From positions 186,001 through 250,000 of the forward strand of contig JADNYV010000039.1 in assembly GCA_015501055.1 (NCBI GenBank): 64,000 nt of DNA, read 5' to 3'. The translations under genes and the position numbers were made by a program. Within the stretch, counting starts at the first letter, position 1. Each line of letters opens with the position of its first letter. The notes beneath the pieces are model-generated. The model was not told the DNA's origin, made no database searches, and saw only the letters and a list, made by a program, of their open reading frames with translations. This document shows, piece after piece, positions 11,607 through 24,412 of this stretch. Source of the stretch: Mucidula mucida. Its lineage: Eukaryota; Basidiomycota; Agaricomycetes; Agaricales; Physalacriaceae.

Positions 11607-13930
11607 CTACTTCTTTTCAAACTCATCCAAAACGATTTGTGAATTGACAAAATCGGTCATCTCGACCTCCCAATCTTCGCGTGCCTGTAAGCAACACATT
11701 CAAATTGGCGCGAAGCACGTACCGTCCGGAATCATGGTGATATTGTCCCGGAGAAGTTGCAGAACATTCTTCGATGCCGGCGTGTAAGATGTCCATCCAC
11801 CTATATATGAAAGGATTAGTCCGAGGTGTCCAGCAGGCAAAACAATCTCAACACTTGCCGCCAGGATTAAGGTCAGAAACGAAGCGAATATAAAAGTCCA
11901 TCATTTGACTAGCAAACTCGGCTTCCTCTGGAGCAGGAAGCGTCGGGCCCAACAAGAGTGGCAATTCAGAAGCATGCGCCACTAAAGCGCAGATCAGAAA
12001 TCATTACTCGGGTGGCGCAACACATACCCCCAAACGCCGGATTATTCCCCGGTATGAACTCGCGAAAGTAGTATCCCCATACGCTCTGCAGCCCAGCGGC
12101 ATGCCAAAGAACAGTCGGCGAGGCCCCAGGAACATCTCGTCCGTGTACCAAGCGGCCGCACGGTCAAATAGCGAGTCGCCCGAATTGAAGGGCGCGCCTA
12201 AACTCGTATCATTCGCTGCCCATATCTCGCGGACATCGTCCAGCACCTCGCTCGTAAGCGTCGTATCGTCAATAAGCAGCCGCCCAATGTACTCGTCAAA
12301 CGCATCGTCTTCCGCCGCACCGACGAGGCCCCTATTCTGCAACGTCGAAGCAAACGACTTTCCTTCATTGACGTTCGTCCCGCCGATATAAGGCAAGTGC
12401 AAAAAGTCGCCGTTTTGGATTTTGAGAGACGCGCGTATGGGAACGAGGCTTCCTGGCGGACCAACGGAGGGCTCCCAAAGCTGGCTGTTTAGCGTGTTGC
12501 CGATCATGACATTGCTGATGTTTAGAAGGTCCTGGAGGAAAGGAAGGAAGGAGACGGTGTATCAGTGAAATTCCCTAGGGTAGGATCTTGAACAAAAATC
12601 TCGCGTACCTCGAAAGGTACGCGCCGAAGACAAGGGAGGGCAGCGTCACCTATCGCGCAACCAGTTGCAGCAACGAGGCGGTCGAAAGGTTTCCCCGCCT
12701 TGTCATATGTGCTTGCATTGGGCGAATTTTTGCTAGATATTCGTAAAAGCAATTCTCACAACCTATAGCATGTTCAACTTACAAAGGCCCTGTCGAAGAT
12801 TCGGCTATACCTGCTCTGAAGAGCGGCTCAGGCGCCGGAAAGACAAAGTGGGATTCCACGCTTCCAGCTCCTGCCGACTTGAAAAAAAACTGATCAGAAA
12901 AGTAAGCGCCAACAGTAGTATGTACACCCACCTGGCCCCATATCGTCACCTTGGCTGGATCCCCGCCGAACTGACGTATATTCTCTTTGACGAATCTCAG
13001 AGCCTGGCGCTGATCCAATAGCCCAGCGTTCAAGTCTTGAGCAGGTACGTTTGCACTGGATAGCTACAACAGCTTCGTCAATATGTATAACAACTCCAAG
13101 TCGACATGCATTGTTCACTTACGAAGCCGAACGTGTTCAAACGATAATTGCTGTACGAAAAAAAAAAGATGAAGTTGCAGTCGTATCAAAGAAGACAAGA
13201 GATACCCACGTAGAGACGAAGATTATCGGTTTGCCGATAGCTACACTCCTACTAAGAAGTCCTGCAAAACCGGCAAAACCGTCACGTCAAGTTCGTTCTC
13301 TCTCAGAATAAGTACACTCACGCGTCGGATCATTTCCCGGGTTGGAAGCAGCTCTAAATAAAGAGTCGACCAAAAAAAAACACGTCGCGTGAATCGCCAT
13401 TCTTAAACACGCCAGTAAACTTACCCGTTCGTATACGCGCCGCCCTAAGAAAGAAGCAAAAAAAAAAAAAATCAGAACCCCATTCACGCTACAGAACACG
13501 CGCACATGAATCCAGAATAGCACAGGCAGCCCCCCACCAGCCGAGGTTTCAGCGTTTTGAATTTCCGGACGCCAGACCTGTATCATACGTCCACATCAGC
13601 CTTTCGCCATCTCGAACCACCCCCGCTTACATTCAGATAAAGACAATCCTCACTAACCGGCGCTCCCAGCCCGCTATCCAAGGGCTGCGGACACGCATCT
13701 CCAAACGACGTCGCGTTATGCACGCCACCACCACCACCACCTCGGATGGGCACAGGCGCTCGGAAACGAAGCTCCCCAACGGGGCTCTCAGCAAACGGCA
13801 GCCCCAGCCACCTCGTCAAAGAGCCATTAGCTACGCGCTCGCCGATGTACGTACCCGAGCGCAGGTGAACACGAGTACTCGTGTTCAGTGCAGCCGCCGC
13901 GGATATGAACGCAAGAAGTCTGAGGAGCAT
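11607..13930 (-). CDS. Type-B carboxylesterase/lipase, secreted
   Basis: Thirteen exons from the ATG at 13930 to TAG 11607-11609: 13631-13930, 13506-13577, 13425-13444, 13322-13353, 13210-13261, 13123-13150, 12932-13063, 12783-12877, 12609-12732, 12028-12531, 11859-11981, 11723-11800 and 11607-11674, giving about 542 residues, the usual family length. A signal peptide ([14 protein letters not shown]) leads. Family blocks are [19 protein letters not shown] (oxyanion hole), the nucleophile elbow GQSAG, the acid in [11 protein letters not shown] and the histidine in VAHASELP. One base appears lost near 12104. The intron after 11859 starts with GCAAGT, a GC-AG intron. These alpha/beta-hydrolases cleave carboxylic esters outside the cell; the exact substrate cannot be read. 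Confidence 0.88.
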
Positions 13931-14635
13931 GGTGGACAATGAGAGAGCGATGCATCCAGCACGGGTTCAAGACTTTTGCTGACAGACCATGGGAATCGAG
14001 AATGGAACCATGCAGACTGCTTCTTCGGAGTAGATAGTGTATGTAATTCAAGGTTCCAAGTATGCAGAGGAGGAGGAGGTGTGATGAGCATGTGGATAGC
14101 CTTATGGAACGTGTTCTGAATATATCCAAGCACATTAGTATAGCAAATATACAGCTTGAAGCTTGAAGGTTCATGATAGTGGGCAGCGGTAATCACGAAC
14201 TTGGAAGCGGTTCGAGAGCAAGTCGCCATATACGCACCACGTGCCGTAACCCACCGCGTTGATGCTAATCCACAAATCTCCATGATTCATGCTGATAGAT
14301 ACAGCCCATATATTCCTTTGTGAAAGAGTGTGAAGTAATCGGTAAAGAATGTAAGAGTAATAGGATTATTACGATTAAAAAAGGGATAACGCGATGCAAG
14401 GGGGGTATGTTGTATCGGTCAGTTGGATAGACGTAAAGTCATGATGGTCGTCGGGCGGTAGTCGGATATAAGGGAGGGGGATAGGGAGTGGCGGTAGGTA
14501 TGGTGAAAATATAATTAGTGCTACGCTGATGAGAGATGTCAAAGTGAATAATGGATACAGATGCCGTGATATGAGAGATGCAATGTGACAATGAGGTTTT
14601 TTGATCTTTTCCGGAAAGACGAGAAGTATTAGGGA
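13931..14635. other. Intergenic, promoter of the esterase gene
   Basis: About 700 bp without a supported gene. It has several short purine/pyrimidine-biased runs but no repeat or motif I can name. Confidence 0.45.
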
Positions 14636-15519
14636 TCATGATGCCAATGGGGAGGGCCGACGAGGAGCTGTCTTGGAATTCCGCGTACCAGCATTCGCGC
14701 TGCGGACGGCTGCGGAGTCTCGGCGCCGGAGAGTGGCTGCAGCCACAATCTGCGACGGCGTGAGGATGGATAAGACGGGATCAGCGTCATCCCGCACGCC
14801 GCGTTCAGCAAGCTGCTCTCCCAGTCGATGCACAAAAAGCCGATCCTGCTCCTGCAAGTCCGACTCTTGGTCGACCATACGCTCCTCAAGCCCAACCTGT
14901 ACACTCTTCCATACGACAGTCAAGAACCGGAGGTCAGAGTGCTTCATATGGGGCAGGCGTTTACGTGGGAGCGAGCGCGGCTTGCGAGAGGCAGGCGCGA
15001 GGAGATTGTGATGCACAAGAGCGCGTCGCGAGGGCTTGTTGCGCTTCAACACAGAGTTCTTTCTGGTGCGCTCAAACGAATCCTTGCGCAAGCGCTCCAG
15101 CGAGTCTTTCCGCGAACGATGCTCCTCCGACAGCGACGACCGTGGCGTAGCCTGTATAGAGCGTCGCCGGACCTTGACCACAGCATCAAGCTGGACTGGG
15201 TCGAGGTCGGGATCGGCATCAGATTCAGAGGTGGGAAAGGGGATGACGTTCACATCGGCAGGTGGGCATTCCGAGAGAACAGTGTCGACGCTCTCTGTAC
15301 TATGGCACGGCACATTAATGGTCGCACATTCCAGCGAGATGGTGCAGGTTGGCGGCGACTTTCTCGAGCTGGATAGGGACAACAAAGACGACAGACGACT
15401 GGAGCGTTTGCCCGAGGGGGTAAAGAGAGACAATTTCCGTTTATGGGAGGGATTCTGCTGGGGGCAGGTGGACGACGAGGCAGGGCCAGGTCTGTATTAT
15501 CGAGAAAGACGGAAACCAT
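14636..15519 (-). CDS. Basic Ser/Arg-rich hypothetical protein, N-terminus unsure
   Basis: A long open frame ends at TGA 14636-14638. It encodes a Ser/Arg/Lys-rich, low-complexity protein with spaced repeats of the form R-K-D/N-S (RKDSLERLRKDSFERTRKNS), typical of phosphorylated disordered regions, and a helical C-terminal part (VDQESDLQEQDRLFVHRL). The ATG at 15519 is the only in-frame methionine near the 5' end. Upstream, the open frame continues to about 15790 and would add a hydrophobic stretch (VVLNIPVAVPVVAYVGLF) that looks like a membrane anchor. One base seems to be missing near 15483, where this N-terminal part must join the rest. No family was recognised. Confidence 0.45.
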
Positions 15520-17840
15520 GGTAGGACCAACAAAGAAAGGGGCGGCAATGAACAGGCCAACGTAGGCGACGACGGGGACAGCGACGGGGATGTTGAGCAC
15601 AACGGGCGGGGCGTCGGCGACAATGGTCGGCAGGCCAGTTTCCAGCGATGGAACGAGGGGAAGGGAAATGCGGCGTTTCTCAACCCGTTGCTTATAACAA
15701 GTTCGGCTTGTCACGTGGTCCTTCCTTTCATTTACATAAAAATAGCTGCTTTCCCCGGCCTTTCCCCAGGCTTCTTGAGCAGCGCGCAAAGTTTACTATA
15801 TTCCATTCTATGATTAATCTCCTTATCGCCAACCTCTCTCGGCCGGCGTCCAACATCATTAATCTGCAATGTGCATTGTTCCTTGTTCATCGGTGCTCGT
15901 CAATCGATAACAACATGTACTGGACTGACAGTGCATTTGATAGTCCCACATCCCGAGAGAGATCAAACTCACATAGCCTCGCGGTCCGTCTTAGCTCAAC
16001 GTTTTCACGTCGCCGCAGTTTGATACCGCCCTGCCCACCCCATTCAACTCTGCACGCCCCCACAAGACTCTGCGGAACACGCGTGTCCGGAGTCCTCCGG
16101 CGTCTTAATGCCACTGAATGGTGGCGCATCCTCACCGCTGATTAGCACGCGTCCTACAGCAGTTGATCAGCATGAGTCGAGTACGTGTCTCGTGTTGCAA
16201 CGAGGCAGAGGTCGCGATCATATGCTAGACTAGACCAGAGCAACGAAGTATCAGCTGGCCACTTGCGTCTAGAATTTGCGCCACGTAAGTGCGCCGAGGG
16301 TTGCAGTTGAGTTAGTTGTCGACATGCCGCATGGCCGGCGTATATAAGACATGCAGGCGTCCATCACAAAGAACCCACTCGGAGTTTTCTGTCGTCCAAG
16401 TACCTGCTCGCCGCTCGTCGGGTAAAATGGCGAGTGCAATGAAATAAGAATCCAGACATTTCGTTCACCCGAATGAAATGAACATGATCGATCGCCAAAC
16501 TCAAAAATTGCCCAAAACAAAATTGACGAGACGCAGACGCAGTTGTTGTTTCACAGAAACCTTGGACCCTGCGTACTCGGGAGTCGGAGGCGGTGGTGGA
16601 TGCTCCGCTTGGCTCCGCACATGTGTCGCAAAAGGATGTGGCGTTTCGTCACGCTGCCTGCTACATCAATCCAAGTCGAGTTCACAAAAGCTGGCGTCAA
16701 GCCGCGACTAGTTCGAGATCTAGACTATCAATAAGTACCCATGACAGTCGTTCGAAATGAGACCTTGACAAGCAGTTACAACGTCCATGCCGATACAGAG
16801 CGTTTGTCCTAATGTCGTTTAAATCTATTTTGCTGAAAAGGAGCGCATAGCTCGCGAATTGAAAAATAAGGCTTGCTTGATTCGATACCACTTCTGGCCG
16901 CTGTCTGTTTACTTGAACCGAAGCAGGGATATTCCTAAGTGAGTAGTCGTAGTGAATGAACAGACACAGAGAGAGAAGTGAATGACAACCTGACCGATCA
17001 GAAAAGTGACAGCACCGTTGTGATACAGTTGCGTGTCGATGGTAGACGAAACGTTGAAATTTCCGTGGTTCTCAAAAGGCCATGATTTATCCTACTTGAA
17101 CGCCCCATCGACGACCTACATCAAAGACAGTCTACATATAATTGAAGTCACATGATCAATGGTGCGCTGAAACGTACTCACTGAATGTGCAGTAGAAAAG
17201 TCCGTTGGCCATTCGTAGCATTCGAAAACGCAGGAACGAAATGAATAGAGATACCTTCATTACTGAGAACTTCACGAAAGTGTAACCCAGTGCCATCGTT
17301 GGTTTGATGTGGACACGAAGCTCCCAGATGTGATATCGCACCCAAGAAGGTACCCAGAAACGGGATAGTATGAACGATATTTCCGGAATATCGGACACCT
17401 CAGTGTGCGCGTCCATAACAAAGGAGAAGCCTTGTTTCTGTTGCGGCAACGAGTTTGTGGCCTAACTGTCGGCCGCGTTCTACACGGGAATGGTAAACGC
17501 GTAGATACCCAGCGCTATTAGAAGGCTTTAGCCTCCCGTAGCAGCTTCAGCGGCGGTCATCGCCCAGATCTATAGGCATTCAGATTGCAGCGGTTAAACG
17601 AAGCTGACAATACGCACCAGATAGTCAGCGAACGCGACCTTTAAGTCGGCGTCACGAATGCTATTACCTACATTAGCAAGGTGTAGCCTGAAAGACAGAA
17701 AGAGAGCATGAGGTACTAACAATCTTTTTGAGAACGGCACGTCTTATACACCAAGGAGCTGGCCGCTGAACCGGTTCCAGCGCGCAGCTGCAGGACAATG
17801 GCTCGACCATGGACCCCTTGATAGAACTGGGAATAGAGCT
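15520..17840. other. Gene-poor stretch
   Basis: Apart from the possible 5' extension of the preceding gene (to about 15790), I see no supported gene in about 2 kb. Open frames on both strands are short, lack splice partners and have no motif. Composition is mixed, and there is no long repeat. Confidence 0.4.
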
Positions 17841-17847
17841 TGACTCA

Positions 17848-18015
17848 CCACCAAGACCGTATATTCGGATTGCATTGGAGTCAGTACCGCTGTACTCAAG
17901 CACCGCGCATCTTGAACCAATTTTCTCCTTGATCCAGATTAAAGTCGTTGGTGGTGAAGGGAGCGCGGCAATTGCCGACCAGGTATAACAGATGTTATCT
18001 GTGACCCGCCTCCGT
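17848..18015 (-). pseudogene. Fragment of the VPS39 5' end
   Basis: Read on the minus strand, this piece matches the leader, first exon, first intron and start of exon 2 of the VPS39 gene at 23.5-23.9 kb. Shared blocks include GGAGGCGGGTCAC, a GGCAGTTGCC-like leader, GGATCAAGGAGAA, GCGGTACTGACNCCAAT and ATATACGGTNTTGGTG. The ATG of VPS39 is absent and the coding frame is lost, so it cannot make a product. It is a partial duplicate next to SEC9. Confidence 0.7.
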
Positions 18016-18148
18016 CTCCATCGTGTCACTGTGCCTCGAGCCATGAGTTTACGGACATTCCGCTAAAGGGCAGATCATAGCCGATCGCAGTCCATTGAGC
18101 GCCACAAAATGCATTGCACTGCCACATCCCTCCTGTCTTGTAACCACC

Positions 18149-19275
18149 ATGCCTCTCCTAAAGAAAAACAACAACAAGTCCATGATTCCGCCTGTGGATT
18201 CACCCAGTACTGGGTCGCGCTCAAGCTACCGCTCCAACGCCACCACCAATCTCTACCAGAACGACTCTCCCGCGCCTCAGGATGACATTCATCGCGACAG
18301 ATACAACCGCAACAACGGCGTCGGCGACGTTTACTCGCGCGGTGGTGGTGAGGTCGACAAGGACCGAAACGAGTTGTTCGCTGGCTACAATCCAGCCAAA
18401 TCGCAAGGTTCAGGCAGGTTCTTCGACGGTCCCGGTGTTGGACGCGAGCCTCCCCCAGGAGAGGAGAACGACGAGGATGTGGAGGGCATCAAGCAGCAAA
18501 CTCGCTTTGTCAAGCAGGAGAGCGTCAACTCATCGCGAAATGCGTTGAGGATGGCTCTCGAGGCAGAGGAGACTGCTCGCAATACCATGATGAAGCTCGG
18601 AGATCAATCTGGTATGCATCTATCTACATTGCTCAACATCTCAACATTTACAGAGAAACTTGCCAACACTGAGATGCACTTGGACGTCTCGAAAGGACAC
18701 TCTACCCGCGCTAGCGACAGAACGGACGAGCTCAAGCAGCTCAATCGTTCCATCTTTCGCCCTGTCATCACTTTCAACAAGGACGCCAAGCGTCGTGCCC
18801 AGGAGCTCAAAGTCCAGGAGCGCTACGAGGAAGAGCGATCCGAGCGTGAGCGTGCTATGCTTGATATCCGCGACACGCGGAACCGTCTTGGGCGCGCACA
18901 GACATACGGTCGTGGCGGCGAGGAAGAAGATGACGGTGAAGGCATTACGCGTCCTCGTTATGGCCGTGGTGCATCATCAGAGCAGTCAAAGGCACAGCGT
19001 TCCCGATACCAGTTCGAGGCCAATGCATCCGATGACGAGATGGAGGATGAGCTTGATGGGAATCTAGATCAGATTGGAGATGTGACCAAGAGGCTGAAGG
19101 CGCTTGGGATGACTATGGGGCAGGAGCTTGATTCGCAAAACGGGCGCATCAACAATATTTCGGACAAGACGGAGGGTTTGGATAATAAGCTCTTTGATGT
19201 GAACCGTCGTGTAAGTGGGGTTTCATACACAATGGCTATGTGCTAACGCTACTTTTTCAGCAAAAGAAGTTTTAA
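18149..19275 (+). CDS. SEC9: Sec9-like SNAP-25-family t-SNARE
   Basis: Exons 18149-18611, 18654-19210 and 19261-19275 are separated by introns of 42 and 50 bp; the first intron is a multiple of three and stop-free. The protein is about 344 residues with a disordered Asn/Ser-rich N-terminus followed by two SNARE heptad regions: the first around residues 135-205 (KQESVNSSRNALRMALEAEE, then ANTEMHLDVSKGHSTRASD) and the second at the C-terminus (GDVTKRLKALGMTMGQELDS, then NNISDKTEGLDNKLFDVN). It lacks a membrane anchor, as expected. Sec9 supplies two helices to the exocytic SNARE bundle with Sso and Snc proteins at the plasma membrane. The frame is intact. The upstream in-frame codons before 18149 have no ATG. 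Confidence 0.92.
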
Positions 19276-19499
19276 ACGACGCTTGGCATTATACCTTGTA
19301 TCTGCATGGACATTGTACACTTTTAAATTATAGCCCAATTGATTGAGCCTCTGGATGAGTGGCATGGATTGATGGGACAGAGCCCCGCATTGTGCGCATC
19401 CCAAGCATCATCGAAAAGACAAGGACCGGATTATCACTTAAACCACAAACGGTAGTATCTACGCCTCGTCAGTCTTGTTCTGGAAGTTCATTTCATTTA

Positions 19500-19815
19500 A
19501 CCTCGTCGAAATCGCATGGACGCCCGCTTCTATCTGGTGTCAGTAGTCGAGAGCGCGCTGAAACCGTTAGTATCTAAAACGCTTCGAGGAAGATTGATAC
19601 TACCAATCATGCTTCCTTCCTATCTTACGGGCTACATCCTGCTATGTATAATAACATTCGTGAACCCGCCAGAAGCTGCTTTAAAGGACGGTTCCCTGAT
19701 TATATGGTGCGTATTGCGAACATCGCTTAGCCGCCGATGAAGCTGCTATCGATGTGCGCGAGATATTGACGCGCTTGCCTTTAACATGGGCCACGCATAT
19801 CTGCAGCGGCAAAAG
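19500..19815 (+). pseudogene. Truncated duplicate of the GH71 gene 5' end
   Basis: The sequence follows the GH71 gene at 34.2-34.6 kb from its promoter (AATCGCATGGACGCC-like block) through the signal peptide (LTGYILLCIITFVNPPEAALK, compare the GH71 leader), the first intron and the start of exon 2 (GCNGATGAAGCTGCTA, GATGTNCGCGAG). Internal deletions remove parts of the intron and exon, and homology stops near 19815 at the GCGGCA(A/G)AAG block. No functional product is possible. Confidence 0.75.
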
Positions 19816-20201
19816 AGACATGAAGCTGGGGGAAACCCGATGAATTACCACCACCAACACTAAATGAGTGCAGCTGGGGATGGAGGCACAGCTGACCAGG
19901 AGGATATGAGAGATGGCAGCGAGAGGGCAAGAACATGCCAAAGCCTAAATTATGTTTAATGTGCAACTTGGTCAAAAAGCTGGTCATTAAACTAATAACT
20001 ACGCAACGTTAGACTTGCCATCGATGGCTTATCTTCTAATCTGAAGTTCGTTCCCTGCTGTTGGTTTATTGCTATGATCAAAATGATCTGCCACGGCGGG
20101 GGAGCTAGCTCGAGGGATATATCAAATCAACGATGAAAAGTAAGTATACCAGACCGTGGCGAATTATACTGTACAACCCGAAAATCAAGTCCCCCAAACC
20201 C
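19816..20201. other. Intergenic, no feature seen
   Basis: No coding frame or motif seen beyond 3' flanking DNA of VPS39. Confidence 0.4.
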
Positions 20202-23200
20202 TCATCGCCTCATCTCCCCAAGTTTCTTCGAAAACGGCTCCCGACAATGAAAATGTGTAACCTCGCCCCTGCAAAGTCCCATTAGTCAATCACTCAAGCT
20301 CCCCACACAACATACCTCGGCGCATGCACCGCAATAACACTACTCCCCAACCGCTTATGACACTGCGGACAAATCCTCCCATCCGTCACCTTTACCATCC
20401 GCGCCTGCAGCCCCATGAGTCGCCGCGCGAGCTGGTCGTTCCGCGCTTTCGCGACCCCCTTGACAACCCGTCCATCAAACGTCCGTGGTGCACGCAGTGA
20501 CTCGATTAGGAACGCGCGCACGTCCTGCGCTGTCACTAGCGGCGGGAGCAGCTTGAGCGTCTCCACTGGGTCTAGCCGCGGGCTGTGCCGGCTGATGAGG
20601 CTCAGCGCTGGTTGCAGAAAGTCCCCACCTGCAGCGGTCGGGCGCAGGTATATGCGTAGTAGTGTGAGGAAAATGGTGTTGGTGTCCGGGTAATACCGTT
20701 TGCAATACCTGTGGCTAGTTTAAATCATCACTTCGAGATGCAAGCAAAAAAACGTACTCTTCCGCTTTGAAATGATCCTTGAGATTGTACGCATACAATT
20801 CTAGCGCCTGGTCATGTCTACCTAACCGCCCCAGCAGAATCGCGCGCGCCTCAAATAAGTCTTCCCAAAGCCGGTCAACGCAATCTTAAGGAAGAAGAAA
20901 GCGCTTACCTTGCGATGACAACACCCCATACAGATGATCAACATTATAATGCTGCGTCCCATCGATGAATCGCAAAAGCTTGGAGTACAGTTCCCCACTC
21001 TTGTCATCGCCCCTCCTCTTCGCAGCGAGCGTCATCGAGAGGTACAACTCGGCCAGGCGGTCGTGCACGGGCCTCGCCTCCACATGCCGCTCCTCGATGA
21101 GATACTCGAGGAACTTTGCACAGAGCGCGGGATCTACACCTTCAAGAAACTCGGCCACGGCATCCTGCGGTAGCTCGACGTCCTCGGATGTGAATATCTT
21201 AACACACATGAGATAAAAAGCCTCGCGAACAATGACAAAGTACCTCAAACGCCATATCCTTGTCAACGTCGAAAATCCATCTCGAAGCTGAAAAGACGAG
21301 ATCCATATATTCCGGCCCAAGCTCTGCAGATAGTAAATCGACGGCTGCACCTTGTCCAAGTTGTCGTCCTCTTCCGCACTGAGTCTGAGAAAGGATAAAT
21401 CATTTGAAGATACTAACCGAAAATCACCACTTACTGTTTCAACAACTCGAGCGCATTTTCATGCATCTTCTTTCCTTTATACAAATCAATGAGTTCTCCA
21501 AATTTCTGCGACACCTCTATCAGCAAAAGGCAGAATAAGGGACTCCCATCTCCTCACCTTATGGCCCCGCAACTCTTCCTCAACTTCCGACACCTCACAC
21601 CAGTTCGCGACACGGCACAACGAGCCCACCAATGCGGGCCTATTCGTCAAATACGACTTGAACAGCATTGTATCAATGATCTGCCCAAACCGCAACAGTT
21701 GCTCTGGCGTCAGCGCTGAGAGCGGCGCATTCGGTAAGGCAAAGAGCTCCTCCACAGACGTGTCGTTGAGCGAGGGCGCCTTGTGCGACTGATTCGCAGG
21801 CGTGATGCCCATCGCCGCCAACGCACCACCGACCTTGGGTCTGCGATCGGATAGATACCGTATAAGAGTTTCCACCGACCGGTGGAATTTGTCTAATAAA
21901 CTATCAGCCCCGAAAAGCGAAATGAAGAGTTAAACACACCTGGCGTTGACCGCTTGTTGCTTTTACTATGTATCGACGACGCATCATCGTCCTTGGGCGG
22001 ACCACCAGTGATCAACGAGCCAAAACCAGTCTTGAACTTGCCGCGTATACTCCCTCCAGACGGCAACGACGCCAGCTGCTCCATCAGATCCTGCGCATGT
22101 GAACTTGCCTCGTCGCTCCCCGTCTCATGCTCTTCCTCCTTCTCTGACGGCTCCGGGCCCCCAAACAGCGGTACCCATCGATCCGCCGGGACACTCAACC
22201 TACCAGCAACCGACTCGGGGTACAGCGCGACCACCTTAGCGGGATTGACATCGAGCTCTGTAAACGCATCGATCGCGGCGTCGTATTTGCCTGCCCGGAA
22301 GTGCGCAACAGCGTTCAAAGCGCGAATCTTTGTGCGGCGCGTGTCGTGGTCTGGGAGCGGAGGTGTGATGATATCGAGGAGAGCAAGCGCGTCGGCGTAA
22401 TGCCCGTCTTGGATGAGCTCGTCGATTTGCTCTGACCACGGTTTCATGGTGAATGACCATACTGAGGTGCCTTCAGCTGTGGCCGACGCGCGGTCGGTGG
22501 GGGTGGTGAGAAGGTATAATGGAGATTTGGACGAAGGGGAGGGCGTGATGAGACGAATGGTGGAATTGTGTTGAGGTGTAGGAGCGGGGATGAATGGGAA
22601 GGGTAAGTTTTGGGGTGATTGCAAAGAGAGGGAGGAGCGTATTTGGAGGACGGTGGTGGGATGAAATGTGCCTTCGGTAGATGTAGGTACTGTGTTGGCC
22701 GGGAGGACAGAGAATATGTATGGCTTGACAAAAGCCACTTCTTCTGGAACTGCTGGCCATTCTACAGATGCTGGTCGGGACTCGTTGCCAGTAGGCCCAA
22801 TCATGAATCCCTCGTCTAGAGGAGAATTCAACAAAGAGGACTCTCGAATAGCGTACGACGTACTATCTTTGACAATCAATGTCTCTTGATCATTGATTTG
22901 AACGACGGAGGGCTTTGCTTTAGCACCCAATCCAAGAGTCATGTAGCCGGTGAGCCCCGTAAAGGCGCTCGCTGTCGTTGAGGTTGGCATGGGTAGCATG
23001 ATTTCGGTTGCAGTCATCGTGTTGAGGTCGAATATAGCAAAATCTGGCGCGTACGCGAAACATATTCGGTCGGGTGTCATGAATGTCATCGCTCTTGGCG
23101 AGTGCGATAGTGGCGCTTCCTGTACAAGTTTGAATAGAAATACGCGTATTGTTAGAGGATCGTTACCTTTATTGCCTGCGCTTCACCGTCCCTCCAAGTA

Positions 23201-23781
23201 TACACGACCACCTTGCGTCTACAGCCGACAACAAGGCGCGTAATTAGAGTTGGTATCGTCTGCTTGTCGGGCTGAGCAAATGTACCCTCTGTTGGTATTT
23301 GCTCAATATGAGAGTGTATCGTGAATGAGAACGCGGCTTTGGCGTTGGTAAGGACCGTGGGCGAGGCAAACGTTGGTAATGGATACAAAGTAACAATCAT
23401 TTCTGAATGGAATTCAATACAAGTCAGGAATGAACATTACTTGAAACTGACCAGATAACAACACCAGCGAGTTGATATCCCGAATGAATCCCAGTTGCTC
23501 AATCGACCGCCTGGCCAGGCCCTTCTTGACTTCAACGAGTGTTGCATTTTCGCCTAGAAGACGTCAGCCAAGTTTGCAGATAAATATTTGACTTGCTGTC
23601 GTCTACACCAACACCGTATATATGCAGGTTTCCAACCGCAGAGCCAAAGTATAGCCTGTCACCTGCAATGTATTGGGGTCAGTACCGCTATACACGACCA
23701 CCGCGCACCTTGGACCAGTACAGAATCAATCTTCTCCTTGATCCCTGTCACCACCGTCCGCGGGTCGTAGAAGGGCGGCAT
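20202..23781 (-). CDS. VPS39: Vam6/Vps39-like HOPS tethering-complex subunit
   Basis: Read from the ATG at 23781 (MPPFYDPRTVVTGIKEKIDS) to TGA 20202-20204, with about ten short introns. N-terminal exons encode a CNH-type beta-propeller (LYFGSAVGNLHIYG, ATLVEVKKGL, RLVVGCRRKVVVYTW). The long exon about 21940-23110 carries the rest of the propeller and the first clathrin-like helices (IDELIQDGHYADALALL). The C-terminus has the Vps39 zinc-binding domain (ICPQCHKRLGSSVIAVHAPR, then VTHFHC). Vps39 sits on vacuole/late-endosome membranes, binds Ypt7/Rab7 and tethers membranes in HOPS. One base appears lost near 21315, in a GGCCC run. Because the gene is essential or nearly so in yeasts, this is better explained as a sequence error than as gene death. 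Confidence 0.9.
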
Positions 23782-24412
23782 GGTGGAGGGAGGCAACTGC
23801 CGGCCCGGTGTGACGGGCGCTTTCCGTGACCGCGTGACCCGCCTCCCCATTTATTCCAGATTAATTCGGAGGTTCTGCAAAGTAGACACTTCACAACGTT
23901 TGAAAACGCGTCTAGCTCTATTTTCTGTTCCAATTGCCCAGGAAGCCACACCTTAAATGTCGTCAAAGCAGCTCGAGTTTGTGAATCTAGAGAGGCATCC
24001 GACCACCTCCTATATCTTACTTTTCAGACTACCCTTTGACTCTCTATCATAAAAAGCAGATTCTGTTATTTGGACTCATCTTCATTTTTCATTCTACTTG
24101 AAGTTCTCTGGCATAAGAATCTACAACATGATTTGGGACTTCAAACTGTTATGTACTGTCATCTATAATTGAGTGTTATACTTCTACTAGCTTCTGTGAA
24201 GTCGAAAGCAGATGCGCACTTCATAACCATGGAAGGAGAAACCCAGTACACACAAAAAATGCAAATATATAATTACAACACTTAAATTACAGTGAATGTC
24301 TCTATGTACTGCTAACAACCAACTATGCACTGTCCATGACTCTACGTAGATACAATACTTTTTACATATGGATAAGTACAACAACAAATTGTCATGATGT
24401 TTTTCTTTTCGT
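23782..24412. other. Intergenic between two minus-strand genes
   Basis: About 630 bp hold the VPS39 promoter and the 3' end of the ankyrin gene. Short open frames are AT-rich and unconvincing. Confidence 0.45.

Noticed and set aside
13720..13745. CAC triplet run that could look like a His-rich coding repeat
   Set aside because: It is the complement of a glycine run in the esterase exon.
17156..17449. Minus-strand ORF with FVMDAHTEV
   Set aside because: Starts without ATG, has no splice partners and no recognised family.
22444..22760. Serine/proline-rich open frames on the minus strand in other frames of VPS39
   Set aside because: They are shadows of the long VPS39 exon.
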